A stretch of 64,000 bases of DNA from Streptomyces sp. NBC_00285 (GCF_036174265.1 NZ_CP108055.1:558001-622000); one strand, 5' to 3'; numbered from the stretch's first letter, positions 26,439 through 36,108 are shown. Made by a program: numbers and translations. The notes: a model not told the origin generated them from the letters alone.

Positions 26439-29297
26439 GTGCTTGACGCGACAGAGCAACGGGGCAGCAAGCCACTGTGGCAGCCGGAGGAGCAGAAGCG
26501 GCCGGCGCCGGACGTACGGCCGCGACGCCACACGGCAGGCGAGGAAGGCGTTCGGCGGGTCACCCGTGTCGCGGCCCTCACCTGCGCCCTGCTCGCGTGC
26601 GGAGGTCTGACGGGATGGGTCCTGGGGATCGAGGCACTGAAGAGCGTCATACCGGGACAGACATCGATGAAACCGAACTCCGCGATCGCGATGCTCGCCC
26701 TGTCCGGGTCCCTGCTGCTGGCACTGCGCGGACCGGGCGAAACGGGTCCGGTCCGTTTCAGCCGCATCGGCATCGGGGTGGGGGTCGGCATCGGCATGGT
26801 GACCCTGGCCGAGTACGTCGTGCGTGCCGGTCCCGGCATCGACCAGTTCCTGTTCCACGACGACACGGCCCTGGGCGGCTCGTCTCCGGGCAGGATGTCA
26901 CCGAACACCGCTCTGGCCCTGGTGCTCGCGGGTCTGGCCCAGCTGGCGCTGAGCCGGCGGCGTACCTGGGCCGTGCAGCTGGGACAGGTGTGCGGGCTGG
27001 TCGTGCTGGTGCTCGGGCTGCTGCGGGTCTACGGGTTTGCCTACGGGGTGCCACAGCTGGGCCAGATCGACGACTACACCAGGATGGCCCTGCACACCGC
27101 GCTCGCCCTGGTGCTGCTGGGCGCGGCAACGTTTCTGGCCCGCCCGGACGTCGGGCTGGCGGCGCTGCTCATGATCCCAGGCCCTACCGGGCTGCTGGGC
27201 CGGTGGATGGCCGCCACGGCGGTGGTGGTGCCTCCGGTTCTGGGCTGGCTGCGACTGATGGGACAGGACGCCGGCTGGTACGAGACCCGGATGGGCTCGG
27301 CGCTGGTGGCCTGCGCCCACGTGGTGGTCCTCACCGTGGTCAGCTTCACCGCGCTTGCCGTGGGCCGGCACGCGGAGCTCGCGCACGACCGCATCCAGCA
27401 CCGCATCCGCGAATACGCCTGGCTGCAACGGTTCATGGACCACACCCCGGCGGCCATCTTCATCAAGGACTGCGCCGGCCGGTACCTGGCCGTCAACGCC
27501 GGATTCGAGCGGCTGGCCGACACCGGACGCACGGACATCCTCGGACGCCGCATCGAGGACCTCCCCTCCCCGGTGGGCGCGGGACCCCTGCGCGCGGCCG
27601 AGGTCGAGGTCCAGCGCACCGGCCACAGCCTGCAGCGTCAGGACACCCTGGGCCTCACCGACGGCCCGCACCACTTCCTCACCACCCTCTTCCCGCTGAC
27701 CGACGCCTCCGGCGCGCCGTACGCGGTGTGCGGGATCGCCACCGACGCCACCGACCGCATCCTGGCCCAGCAGGACAGCGAACGGACCCGGCAGCGCTTC
27801 AGCGCCCTGCTGGAGTGCGCCCCGGACGCCACACTCATCGCCGACGGGCGAGGCACCGTGGTGATGGCGAACGCCCAGGCCGAAGCCCTCTTCGGACTTC
27901 CACGGACCCTGATGATCGGCTCCAGCGTGCACGACCTGGCCCCCGCCCGTGTGCGCCGCCGCCACAGCGCACTGCTGCGCGCATACCTGGCCCGGCCGCA
28001 GGCCCGCGCGATGAGCGCGGACGTGGATCTGACCGCCTGCGACAGCCGCGGGCACGAGTTCCCCATCGAGGTGAGTCTCGGCCCGTTGGAGACGGAGGAC
28101 GGACTGCTGGTCTCCGTGGCCGTCCGCGACATCAGCGACCGCAAGCGGGCCGAAGCCGAACGCGCGGCCCGCTACGAGCAGCAGCACCACATCGCCTACA
28201 CCCTCCAACGCAGTCTCATGGGCAGCCCGCCCGTAGTCGAGGAGTTGCCCAGTGCGCGCCGCTACCGGGCCTCCGTGCAGGGCGCCGGGGTGGGCGGCGA
28301 CTGGTTCGACTTCATTCCCCTGGGCCCGAACCGTACCGGCATCGTCATCGGCGACGTGATGGGCCGGGGGCTGGAGGCCGCAGCAGTGATGGGTCAACTG
28401 CGCGCCGCCGCCCACGCCCTGGCCCAGGCCGGCCTGCCCCCGGACCAGCTGATCAGCGCGCTGGACGCCTTCGTGTGCGATCTGCCCGACCAGATGGTGA
28501 CCTGCTGCTACCTGATCATCGACCACGACACGGCGGAGATGACCGCGTGTTCGGCCGGCCACCCACCCGTTCTGCTCGCCGCACCGAACGAGCGGACACA
28601 CTCACTGGACCTGCCCGTCGGCGTGCCGTTGGGCATCGGCGGCTTCCCGCACCAGCAGACGAGTCGGCCTCTAACCGCCGGTGCGACCCTCGCCCTGTAC
28701 ACCGACGGACTCATCGAACGCCCCCACACCGACATCGAAGACCAGATCAACTGTCTGGCCGACACCCTCGACACCGCCCTGCACACCCACGGCGCATCCC
28801 CCGCCGCGCTGGAGCCGGCGGCCGACCACATCCTCGCGACGCTCCTGCCGGACGACGACGGACACGACGACGACGTGACCCTGCTGCTCATCCGCATGAC
28901 TCCCCCACACCACGCACACATGGACCTTCAACCAGGCCCACGCGCAGTCTCCACGGGCCGCCGCTTCCTCACCACCACCCTCTCCACCTGGCAGCTGCCC
29001 AGCGACCTGATCGACACAGCCCGCCTCCTCACCTCTGAACTCCTGACCAACGCGCTCGTCCACGCCCCCGGCCCCCTCACTGTCAGCGTGATCCGCTCGG
29101 CAACCGAACTCACCGTCGAGGTGACCGACACCAGTTCCGACCCACCCTGCCCCCGACAGGCCGCCGCAACGGACGAATCAGGCCGCGGCCTCGCCCTCAT
29201 CACCGCCCTCGCCCACAAGTGGGGCACACACCCACACCCGCCCGGCAAAACCGTCTGGTACACGCTGTCGCTCACACCCGACCATTGCGAACACTGA
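26439..29297 (+). CDS. Membrane PAS-PAS-SpoIIE phosphatase fused to an HATPase (anti-sigma kinase-like) domain
   Basis: 952-residue signalling protein. Residues about 45-320 contain several membrane segments forming a membrane sensor. A first PAS domain starts near residue 325 (FMDHTPAAIFIKD) and a second near 447 (LLECAPDATLIADGRG). A PP2C-type SpoIIE phosphatase covers about 590-810, with metal ligands in GGDWFDF, GDVMGRGLEA and DDDVTLLLIRM. The end, about 840-950, is an RsbW-type HATPase (SELLTNALVHAPG, ESGRGLALI in part). The phosphatase should dephosphorylate an anti-sigma antagonist and the kinase domain should phosphorylate or sequester partners. No antagonist or sigma gene lies adjacent. 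The start is a GTG at 26439. Confidence 0.88.
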   Translation: MLDATEQRGSKPLWQPEEQKRPAPDVRPRRHTAGEEGVRRVTRVAALTCALLACGGLTGWVLGIEALKSVIPGQTSMKPNSAIAMLALSGSLLLALRGPGETGPVRFSRIGIGVGVGIGMVTLAEYVVRAGPGIDQFLFHDDTALGGSSPGRMSPNTALALVLAGLAQLALSRRRTWAVQLGQVCGLVVLVLGLLRVYGFAYGVPQLGQIDDYTRMALHTALALVLLGAATFLARPDVGLAALLMIPGPTGLLGRWMAATAVVVPPVLGWLRLMGQDAGWYETRMGSALVACAHVVVLTVVSFTALAVGRHAELAHDRIQHRIREYAWLQRFMDHTPAAIFIKDCAGRYLAVNAGFERLADTGRTDILGRRIEDLPSPVGAGPLRAAEVEVQRTGHSLQRQDTLGLTDGPHHFLTTLFPLTDASGAPYAVCGIATDATDRILAQQDSERTRQRFSALLECAPDATLIADGRGTVVMANAQAEALFGLPRTLMIGSSVHDLAPARVRRRHSALLRAYLARPQARAMSADVDLTACDSRGHEFPIEVSLGPLETEDGLLVSVAVRDISDRKRAEAERAARYEQQHHIAYTLQRSLMGSPPVVEELPSARRYRASVQGAGVGGDWFDFIPLGPNRTGIVIGDVMGRGLEAAAVMGQLRAAAHALAQAGLPPDQLISALDAFVCDLPDQMVTCCYLIIDHDTAEMTACSAGHPPVLLAAPNERTHSLDLPVGVPLGIGGFPHQQTSRPLTAGATLALYTDGLIERPHTDIEDQINCLADTLDTALHTHGASPAALEPAADHILATLLPDDDGHDDDVTLLLIRMTPPHHAHMDLQPGPRAVSTGRRFLTTTLSTWQLPSDLIDTARLLTSELLTNALVHAPGPLTVSVIRSATELTVEVTDTSSDPPCPRQAAATDESGRGLALITALAHKWGTHPHPPGKTVWYTLSLTPDHCEH

Positions 29298-29640
29298 CGT
29301 GGTCCACCGCGCGGCTCCGCGGACCGGTTCGTGCCGACACAGCCGACACAGCCGACACAGGTGCCTCACCACATGCTCACCACAGATGCTGTCGGCATGT
29401 GATCGAACCTTCGCCATCGACATGCGCAAGCAGGTCGCCCTTGCCCGATCGCCGCTCCCCACCACGGCAGCGGCACGACTCAGAGCGTTCAAGCGGGACA
29501 CCCCACGTCCGGTTGTCCGTACTATCGCTACGACAGAGCATTGCGCAGGAGTACGGCTGCCACCCGCACACATCAGTCCGGGACGGCACCGAACCTGGCA
29601 GGCCGTCCACTTCGGCCTCAGACCGAGGAAAGGTTGTCCC
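29298..29640. other. Intergenic region before the coiled-coil/winged-helix gene
   Basis: 343 bases with a 9-bp triplicate near the start (29333-29359). The rest presumably contains the promoter of the downstream gene. I see no additional gene. Confidence 0.45.
29333..29359 (+). repeat. Three tandem copies of a 9-bp unit
   Basis: GCCGACACA is repeated perfectly three times, 36 bases after the SpoIIE-type gene stop. Function unknown. Confidence 0.75.
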
Positions 29641-30300
29641 ATGCCCGAGAACACCTCCACCACCGAACTGACCTCGCAGTACAGCGCTCAAGTCAATGCC
29701 GACCTCGCAAGCAACTCCAAGGAGCAGGAACGACTCAGCGAGGAAGTCACCCTCCTGCAGGAGCAGTTGGCAGCCCTCCAGCGTGACCACCAGGTACTGG
29801 TCAGCATTCAGCGAGCGATCGAAACGGCACCGGCCTCCCCCGAGACCGCAGCCCCGTCGGACAGTGTCGTGGCTCCCACCGCCCGCACCCCCCGCAAGAA
29901 GGCAGCCGCCAAGTCCGGCGCAGACAAGCAGACGCGGACGAAGAAGACCTCTTCCGAAGCCGATCGCACCTCGTCCGCCAAGCAGACCGCTCAGAAGCCG
30001 ACAGGTAAGTCCGAGGCAGCCACACCGACACAGCCGACGCTGGTCGAGTTGGTCCGCCGCCACCTCGCCGACCAGCGCGAACCGCGGTCGGCGGCCGAGA
30101 TCACCACAGCTCTCGGCAAGGCTCACCCCGACCGCGGCGTCAAGACGACCGTAGTGCGCACCACCCTCGAAGGACTGGTCGCCCGCACCCAGGCGCAACG
30201 CTCCAAGCAGGGTTCCTCCGTCTACTACACCGCCCCCGACGCCCCGAAGCAGGCAGCGGCACCGCAGGCCGAGAAGAAGGCCGACACGATCGACGCATGA
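29641..30300 (+). CDS. Coiled-coil protein with Lys/Ala-rich linker and C-terminal winged-helix-like domain
   Basis: 219-residue soluble protein in three parts. Residues about 20-62 form a heptad-like coiled coil (KEQERLSEEVTLLQEQL). Residues about 75-130 are a basic Lys/Ala/Thr-rich linker resembling the tails of nucleoid-associated proteins. Residues about 133-200 look like a winged helix (LVELVRRHLADQREPRSAAE, then VVRTTLEGLVARTQ). The layout suggests a DNA-binding or chromatin-associated regulator; no named family is recognised. GAGGAAAGG precedes the ATG, which decides the start over a longer frame. A strong hairpin follows the stop. Confidence 0.75.
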   Translation: MPENTSTTELTSQYSAQVNADLASNSKEQERLSEEVTLLQEQLAALQRDHQVLVSIQRAIETAPASPETAAPSDSVVAPTARTPRKKAAAKSGADKQTRTKKTSSEADRTSSAKQTAQKPTGKSEAATPTQPTLVELVRRHLADQREPRSAAEITTALGKAHPDRGVKTTVVRTTLEGLVARTQAQRSKQGSSVYYTAPDAPKQAAAPQAEKKADTIDA

Positions 30301-30303
30301 CAT

Positions 30304-30345
30304 GGGCCGGCGCGCCGACCATTCGGTCGGTGCGGCCGCCGGCCC
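30304..30345 (+). terminator. Two-part hairpin terminator
   Basis: GGGCCGGC (30304-30311) pairs with GCCGGCCC (30338-30345), and CCGACC (30315-30320) with GGTCGG (30325-30330) inside it. It begins four bases after the stop of the preceding gene. Confidence 0.75.
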
Positions 30346-30368
30346 AATTCAGCTTGAGACAAAACCCC

Positions 30369-30884
30369 ATGCTGCACGGCGACAGGTGTGCGAGTCCTCC
30401 ACCGACGAGAACCGGCACGACCACCGCTGTCACTGAGCCCGATCGTGACGCCCGCGACGCCGCCTTGAGGGAACTCAAGGCGTTCCACGTCGCCTTCCGC
30501 GCCTGTCCGACGCATTGGGGCGACGACCTTTTCGACATCGCCGATGCGGTGCTGTGCGGCGCCGATCCGGTGCGCCATCTGGCCGACCTCCGCCTCGCAG
30601 CCGAGCACACCCGCGCCTGCTGCTCGGTGCAAGGCGCCATTAACTACGCGAGAATCGACTTCGAGCGCCTGAACCGGTTCTTCGAGTTGCGTGACCTCCC
30701 GCCCGATCCGGGCGACGGCATCGTCCTGGCCGTCTGTGTGGCGCACTGGCTGCGCCCCGACGCGAACACCGGTGGCCACAGGCAGCACCGTCCGTGTCGG
30801 CGACAAGGACGATTTTTGTACGGTCGGTGGCCGGGTCAAGTCGCGGGACGTCAACGGCCGATCGGCGTCCTGTACACGAAGTGA
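30369..30884 (+). pseudogene. Truncated, decayed transposase (N-terminal part only)
   Basis: From about 30438 to 30775 the frame aligns with the N-terminus of a large Streptomyces transposase family (NF041680 type): LFDIADAVLCGADPVRHL, LAAEHTRACCSV and VLAVCVAHWLRPDA. In intact members the last motif reads LAVDV, carrying the first catalytic Asp; here that Asp is replaced by Cys. Similarity ends right after RPDANT and the rest of the enzyme is missing. No terminal repeats are seen. It is a dead insertion relic. Confidence 0.65.
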
Positions 30885-30982
30885 CAGGCTCTGGTCAAAG
30901 GATTTCCAAGTGTCGGACATCCCCACCCGTCCGTGGTCGGGTCCCAACGACGGCCGTACGTATGCCTGTTTGGGAGGACCTC

Positions 30983-33634
30983 GTGTCAGCACCGACCCGC
31001 AAGAGACGATGGCTCGCGACCTGGGCCATCACCGCATCCGCCGCACTCGTCGCGATACCCGCAAGCGCCGCGTCCGGCCAGAGCGGGAGCCCCTTCGGCG
31101 CCCGCACGCTCGACCAGCTCGCCGCCGCACGCGCACACTCGGTGGGCGCCATGAGCCCCAGCCTCAAGGCCGAGGACGGTGACGGCGATGACGGCAACGA
31201 GGCCGACGAGATAGCCGAGGGCGCCGACCAGTACGCCGAGGCGCGCACCTCGCCCGGCATCGTCGCACCGGGCGCCTACGGCGCGGCGTGGAACGACCTG
31301 ACCGGTCTGAAGAGCACCGGCGGCACCTGGCGCAACGTCACCGACCTGCCGTACAACTCCGACGACTCGCGCTACCGCGACATCGACTCCAACTCCAGCG
31401 GCGGCTCCGGCAACGTCACCGGCCGGATGGCGGCGATCGCGGCCGACGACGACGGGTACGTGTACGCGGGCAGCGCGGGCGGCGGTGTGTGGCGTTCCAG
31501 GTCCGGCGGCGGGCACTGGCAGCCGATCAGCGACCGGCTGCCGGCACAGTCCACCGGCGCGCTCGCGCTCGACGGGGGCGGCCGGCTGTGGCTGGGCACC
31601 GGCGAGGCGACGACCAACGCGGACGCCTACCTCGGCAGCGGTGTCTACGTCCTGTCCCACCCGCACAACGGCACCTTCTCCACCCGCAGCCGGGTCGGCG
31701 GCGACGAACTGGAGTCCACCAGCATCCACGAACTGCGGTTCGGCGGCAGCAAGGTGTGGGCTGCGACCAGCGAGGGCGTGTGGAGCCACTCCACGAAGAC
31801 GCTGAAGGGCACCTGGAAGCTGGAGTTCGCGCCCAACCCCTCGTATCTGCCGGGCCGTTCGGATGCCCACGACCCCAGCGCCCCGTACAAGAACATCGCC
31901 AACGACATCGCGATCGACCCGAAGAACCCGAGCAAGGTCGTTCTCGCGGTGGGCTGGCGCAGCGGTGACGACTACAACGGCTTCTACACCAAGGGCGCGG
32001 GCGGCACCTGGACGCGGATCACCAGCGGCCTCGGCGACCTGCCCGCCGACGCGGACGACGTCGGCAGCGTCACCTTCGCCCGCTCCGCCGACGGCTCCCG
32101 CTACTACGCCATCGACCAGTCGCCGGAGCAGCTGAACACCAACCCGGACAGCGGCCTGGAGGGCATCTACGTCTCCAAGTCCGGCTCCCCCACCGGCCCC
32201 TGGACGAAGATCGCCGACTACCAGGGCCTGGCAGCCGACGGCTCCGCACTGACCACCAGCGGCTACATGCCGGGCGTACAGGCCTGGTACAACCAGTTCC
32301 TGACCGTGGACCCGGCGGACGCGGAGCACGTCTACGCGGGTCTGGAGGAGGTCTACGAGACCGACGACGGCGGCAGCACCTGGTCCACGGTGGGCCCGTA
32401 CTGGAACTTCTCCTTCCCCTGCTGGAACATCGATCCGGCCAAGCAGACCGGTGACTGCAGCCCGACCACCCACTCCGACCAGCACGGTGTCGCGATCGGC
32501 CGCTACCACGGCAAGAGCTTCGTGTACGTCGGCAACGACGGCGGCGTCTACAAGCGCCCGGTCCACGGCTCCCAGGATGCCTCCGGGCACGCCACTGACT
32601 GGACCTCGCTGAACGACGGCACCATCGACACCCTGCAGTACTACTCGGTGGGCATCGGCAAGGACCTGGACCACGGCGGCGTCTCCGTCACCGGCGGCCT
32701 GCAGGACAACGGCCAGTCCGTCCTGCGCAGCAACGACCAGGTGATGGGCTCCAACTTCGGCGGTGACGGCGGCGACACACTCACCGACCCGGCCAACGGG
32801 TGCAACATCGCCGAGGAGTACGTCTACCTGTCCATCCAGGTGACCCAGAACTGTGCCGTCAACGACGGCAGTTGGATCGACGACCCCAGCAAGGCCACCT
32901 CGTACAGCGTCGCTCCGGCCGACAACGCGACCAGCGAGGCCCGCTTCATCGCCCCGCTCGCGGCCGACACGAAGAACTCCTCGACGTGGATCGCGGGCGG
33001 CCGGCACATCTGGGTGCAGACCCACGGCTACGCCATCCGCAGCGGTTCGGAGTGGAAGAGCGTGTACGACCTCGGCTCCGGCCACACCGCCACCGCCGTC
33101 GCAGCCTCCGGCGGCAAGGTGTACGCGGCCTGGTGCGGACCCTGCAACAACCAGGGCTTCACCCGCGGTATCGCCGTCGGCAACGCGGACGGCACCGGCT
33201 GGCACGACATCACCCTGCCCGTGGACGGCACCGTGCCCAACCGCTACCTCAGCGGCTTCGCCATCGACCCGAAGAACGCCGACCACGTCTACCTCACGGT
33301 CAACGGCTTCTCCCGGCAGTGGACCGAGGGACCGGGTGCGGGCGTGGGACACGTCTTCGAGTCCAAGGACGGCGGAACCACCTGGAAGGACATCTCCAAG
33401 AACTTCCCCGACGTGCCCGCCGACTCCGCGGTCATCACACCGAACGGCGGCCTCGCCGTCGGAACCGACCTGGGTGTCGTCTACCGGGCCGCGGGCCGTA
33501 CGGCCTGGCAGCGTGTCGGCAGCCTCCCGGCGGTCGCCGTGCTCCAGCTGAAGCTGAGCCCCGACGGCAGCACGCTGTACGCGGCCACCCACGGCCGTGG
33601 CATCTACTCCATCAAGGTGCGCGACTGCGGCTGA
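30983..33634 (+). CDS. Large secreted beta-propeller protein with BNR/Asp-box repeats
   Basis: 883 residues. The GTG at 30983 with GGGAGG upstream gives a proper signal peptide (basic start, hydrophobic core, cleavage near ASAAS); the longer frame would add unrelated residues. The body consists of repeated propeller blades with Asp-box motifs (TDDGGSTWSTV, SKDGGTTWKDIS, RSGGGHWQPIS). This is the pattern of VPS10/sortilin-like, sialidase-like or xyloglucanase-like propellers. Pairs of cysteines occur (SFPCWNIDPAKQTGDC). An acidic stretch rich in Asp/Glu follows the signal. A catalytic role cannot be assigned; it may be a glycoside hydrolase or a binding protein. Confidence 0.82.
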   Translation: MSAPTRKRRWLATWAITASAALVAIPASAASGQSGSPFGARTLDQLAAARAHSVGAMSPSLKAEDGDGDDGNEADEIAEGADQYAEARTSPGIVAPGAYGAAWNDLTGLKSTGGTWRNVTDLPYNSDDSRYRDIDSNSSGGSGNVTGRMAAIAADDDGYVYAGSAGGGVWRSRSGGGHWQPISDRLPAQSTGALALDGGGRLWLGTGEATTNADAYLGSGVYVLSHPHNGTFSTRSRVGGDELESTSIHELRFGGSKVWAATSEGVWSHSTKTLKGTWKLEFAPNPSYLPGRSDAHDPSAPYKNIANDIAIDPKNPSKVVLAVGWRSGDDYNGFYTKGAGGTWTRITSGLGDLPADADDVGSVTFARSADGSRYYAIDQSPEQLNTNPDSGLEGIYVSKSGSPTGPWTKIADYQGLAADGSALTTSGYMPGVQAWYNQFLTVDPADAEHVYAGLEEVYETDDGGSTWSTVGPYWNFSFPCWNIDPAKQTGDCSPTTHSDQHGVAIGRYHGKSFVYVGNDGGVYKRPVHGSQDASGHATDWTSLNDGTIDTLQYYSVGIGKDLDHGGVSVTGGLQDNGQSVLRSNDQVMGSNFGGDGGDTLTDPANGCNIAEEYVYLSIQVTQNCAVNDGSWIDDPSKATSYSVAPADNATSEARFIAPLAADTKNSSTWIAGGRHIWVQTHGYAIRSGSEWKSVYDLGSGHTATAVAASGGKVYAAWCGPCNNQGFTRGIAVGNADGTGWHDITLPVDGTVPNRYLSGFAIDPKNADHVYLTVNGFSRQWTEGPGAGVGHVFESKDGGTTWKDISKNFPDVPADSAVITPNGGLAVGTDLGVVYRAAGRTAWQRVGSLPAVAVLQLKLSPDGSTLYAATHGRGIYSIKVRDCG

Positions 33635-33647
33635 CGGTCACGTGACA

Positions 33648-33676
33648 GGGGTGGCCCCGGTTTCCGGGGTCACCCC
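33648..33676. terminator. Bidirectional 13-bp hairpin terminator
   Basis: Bases 33648-33660 pair with 33664-33676 around a TTT loop, with one G-T pair in the stem. It lies 13 bases after the propeller gene stop and overlaps the end of the convergent lipoprotein gene, serving both. Confidence 0.85.
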
Positions 33677-34245
33677 TGCGTCGTGTGCGGCAGCACATCC
33701 ACGTGCAGCGTGAAGGCGACCCGTGCCGCGCCTGCCACGTCCGGCGCCTTGGCCCGCACGGTGATCTCGGCCGTGCCGCCCCGGGTGCCCGCGCATCGCA
33801 GCGCGGCGCGGGCCGTGCCGTCCCCGTCCACCTGCCAGCCGGACACCTGGACGAAGACCGGCGCGGAACTCAGTGCGGCCGTCCACCGTCTGTCGTCCGC
33901 CCGGGGTTCCAGGACGAGGGACACGACGGCTCCCGGCCGGGCGCACAGCCGTTGGACGACCGCGTCACCGGGACCGACGGTGACCTCCGCGCGCCCGGAC
34001 ACACAGCTCGCCTTCGAAGGCGGCGCGGTGGCCGGTCCGGACGGGTTCCGGGACGGGCTTTCCCCGGTCGGGCTCATGGAAGGGAGCGGGGTCGCGACCG
34101 CGGACGTGCGGGCCGGCGCACCACCCGACTGCCCTGCCGTGCCGCTGCTCCTGCCCGAAGACCCCGGCGGCCCTCCCGCCGACGTACCGCACGCCACCAG
34201 GACGGCCACCCCGGCGACCGCCCACACTCCAGCCCACCACCGCAT
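33670..34245 (-). CDS. Putative lipoprotein, function unknown
   Basis: 191-residue protein. Starting at the ATG at 34245 (GGGAGGT upstream), the N-terminus is a hydrophobic signal ending in a lipobox-like LVACG near residue 19, then a long Ser/Gly/Pro-rich linker. The C-terminal domain (about residues 90-191) is a beta-rich fold with four cysteines (KASCVSGRAEVTVGPG, LRCAGTRGG). No family is recognised. It is convergent with the propeller gene and shares its terminator. Confidence 0.7.
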   Translation of the reverse strand: MRWWAGVWAVAGVAVLVACGTSAGGPPGSSGRSSGTAGQSGGAPARTSAVATPLPSMSPTGESPSRNPSGPATAPPSKASCVSGRAEVTVGPGDAVVQRLCARPGAVVSLVLEPRADDRRWTAALSSAPVFVQVSGWQVDGDGTARAALRCAGTRGGTAEITVRAKAPDVAGAARVAFTLHVDVLPHTTQG

Positions 34246-34714
34246 TCCGGCACCTCCCGGTTCATGCACGGACACCAGCATGCCTCTTCGACGAGGATCG
34301 GGGCGTCCTGGTTCAGATGCCAGCGAAGTGGCCTGGCCCGGGCTGCGGGAAGCCTGCGGGTGTCGAGACTGCGCGACGGGACACCGGAGAGGTCACGAGA
34401 CGACCACAGACCGGCAGGTCACGCGTCAGTCGGCGCCGTCCCTCGATGGCCGGGCCTGGCCGAGCGCGATGTCCGGAACGAGGCCGTGGCCTCGGGCTCG
34501 TTACGGAACCCTGCCGTCTGCGGCCCCGTGCCGTCAACGCCACTTCCGTCCCGGCGTCGTGCGCACGGTCCGGAAAGGTGCCACCTGCGTGGCCGCGGCC
34601 CGATGAAGATCGGAGCGACGGCATTCCTGGACGCTCCCGTCCTGTTCACGCGTGCCCCGCTCCCGCACGGCCGGTCCCCCGCACCAGGCGAACTCGCGAT
34701 CACGGCGGAAGAGC
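34246..34714. other. Long intergenic region without recognisable content
   Basis: 469 bases between the lipoprotein start and the end of the CoA hydrolase gene. Open frames cross it but their translations have no family resemblance, and I see no repeats or strong hairpins. It may hold the lipoprotein promoter and decayed sequence. Confidence 0.5.
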
Positions 34715-35725
34715 TCAGGCCGGCGGTGTCCGGACGTCGAGTGGGGCGCGTTGCCAGTGGGGAGCGCGGTCCTTGTCGACCAGGGCCGCGCGGACACCCT
34801 CCAGGAAATCCGGGGTACGGATGGTCGTGCGCGCGAGGGAGAGTTCGGCGTCCAGGCACTGGCGCAACGTGCGCTGTCTGCCCCGGGCCAGCAGGGCGTG
34901 GGTGATCTCCAGGCTCTGCGGCGAAGCGGACTCCAAGGCGGCCAGTGCGGTTGCCGCCCAAGGGGTGTCGAGGTGGCGCAGGCGTTTGTCGATCTCGCCG
35001 AGGGTCGGCGCGCCGAACGCCCGGTCCACGTCCCCGCGCACCTCCGCCAGCCTGCTCTCCGCCACCGGGGAACGGCCGGCAAGGCGGTTCAGGACGACGT
35101 CCACCGGGTCGCCGGGGTGGTCGGCCAGGGACTCTGCGACCGCGTCGGGCCCGTCCGCGGGGACGAAATGCGTGGCCAGTCCCGTGTACAGGGCGTCGGC
35201 CGCGTCGATCCGGTGCCCGGTCAGTCCCAGGTACATGCCGATCGCGCCGGGCAGCCTCGGCAGGAAGTAGCTGGCCCCGATGTCCGGGAAGAACCCGATC
35301 CCGGTCTCGGGCATCGCCAGTACCGCGCGTTCGGTGACGACGCGGAAGGCGCCGTGTACGGACAGGCCGAGGCCGCCGCCCATGCACAGACCGTCGATGA
35401 GCGAGACGACCGGCACGGGGTACTCGGCGATCCGGGCGTTGAGCCGGTACTCGGAGGCGAAGAACCTCTCACTGGCCTTGGCGTCCCCGGCGAGGCTGTG
35501 CTCGCGGATCGTACGGATGTCCCCACCGGCGCAGAACGCCTTCGCGCTGGTGCTGGCGATCAGCACAGCGGACAGAGGTGTGTCCTCCCACGCGGCGAGC
35601 ACACCGTCGATGGCGGCGACCATGTCTGTCGTCAGGGCGTTGAGCGCCTTGGGCCGGTTCAGCAGGATGCGGCCGACGCCCCGGTGGACGCCGGTGACGA
35701 TCTCGACCGCAGCGGCGTCAGTCAA
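34715..35725 (-). CDS. 3-hydroxyisobutyryl-CoA hydrolase (enoyl-CoA hydratase superfamily)
   Basis: 336 residues, the length of the HIBCH group of the crotonase superfamily. It releases CoA from 3-hydroxyisobutyryl-CoA in valine breakdown. Diagnostic motifs are NRPKALNAL, CAGGDIR (oxyanion hole), DGLCMGGGLGLS and ETGIGFFPDIGASYFLPRLPG, which separates hydrolases from hydratases. The start appears to be TTG at 35725, overlapping the stop of an upstream open frame as TTGA. No acyl-CoA dehydrogenase or mmsA/mmsB gene is adjacent. Confidence 0.87.
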   Translation of the reverse strand: MTDAAAVEIVTGVHRGVGRILLNRPKALNALTTDMVAAIDGVLAAWEDTPLSAVLIASTSAKAFCAGGDIRTIREHSLAGDAKASERFFASEYRLNARIAEYPVPVVSLIDGLCMGGGLGLSVHGAFRVVTERAVLAMPETGIGFFPDIGASYFLPRLPGAIGMYLGLTGHRIDAADALYTGLATHFVPADGPDAVAESLADHPGDPVDVVLNRLAGRSPVAESRLAEVRGDVDRAFGAPTLGEIDKRLRHLDTPWAATALAALESASPQSLEITHALLARGRQRTLRQCLDAELSLARTTIRTPDFLEGVRAALVDKDRAPHWQRAPLDVRTPPA

Positions 35726-36108
35726 GGGTCGTCGCGCCGTCCGCGCGGCCCTGGCTGTGGTGGCCCATCATGTTCCTCATTCTGCCGGGTGTTGTCCGGC
35801 GCAGATCGCGCGTGGAGATCCTGGATCTCGTCCGCGGCGGGTACGGCGGCACTGTTCACGGAGGATCCGGACGCGAGCGCATGCGAGGCCGAACGCGGCG
35901 GCAGGCGGATCCACTCGTCCGTGTCGATGCCGGGTGCCTGGTGGTGGGCACCCAAAGATCCTCGCACAGGGCGTGAAGCGTCTCGACGAGCCTGTCGGCG
36001 ATCCGGGCGAACTCGAGTTTCGCCACCTGCAGTACAGGATCGTGACGGGAAGGACACCCGGACCCCGTGAGAGGGATCAACGCCGGTCGCACCGCGCGCC
36101 GTTGAGGC
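35726..36108. other. Intergenic region with a possible broken minus-strand ORF
   Basis: On the minus strand two overlapping frames each look protein-like over part of their length: one gives KLEFARIADRLVETLHALCEDLW (in about 35960-36030), and after a frame change the other gives PGIDTDEWIRLPPRSASHAL and continues to a TGA that overlaps the TTG start of the CoA hydrolase gene. This could be a frameshifted small gene formerly coupled to the hydrolase, or chance. I recognise no family. Confidence 0.3.

Noticed and set aside
26898..28601. Long minus-strand frame opposite the SpoIIE-type gene
   Set aside because: Same shadow effect; the sense strand has complete PAS, SpoIIE and HATPase motifs.
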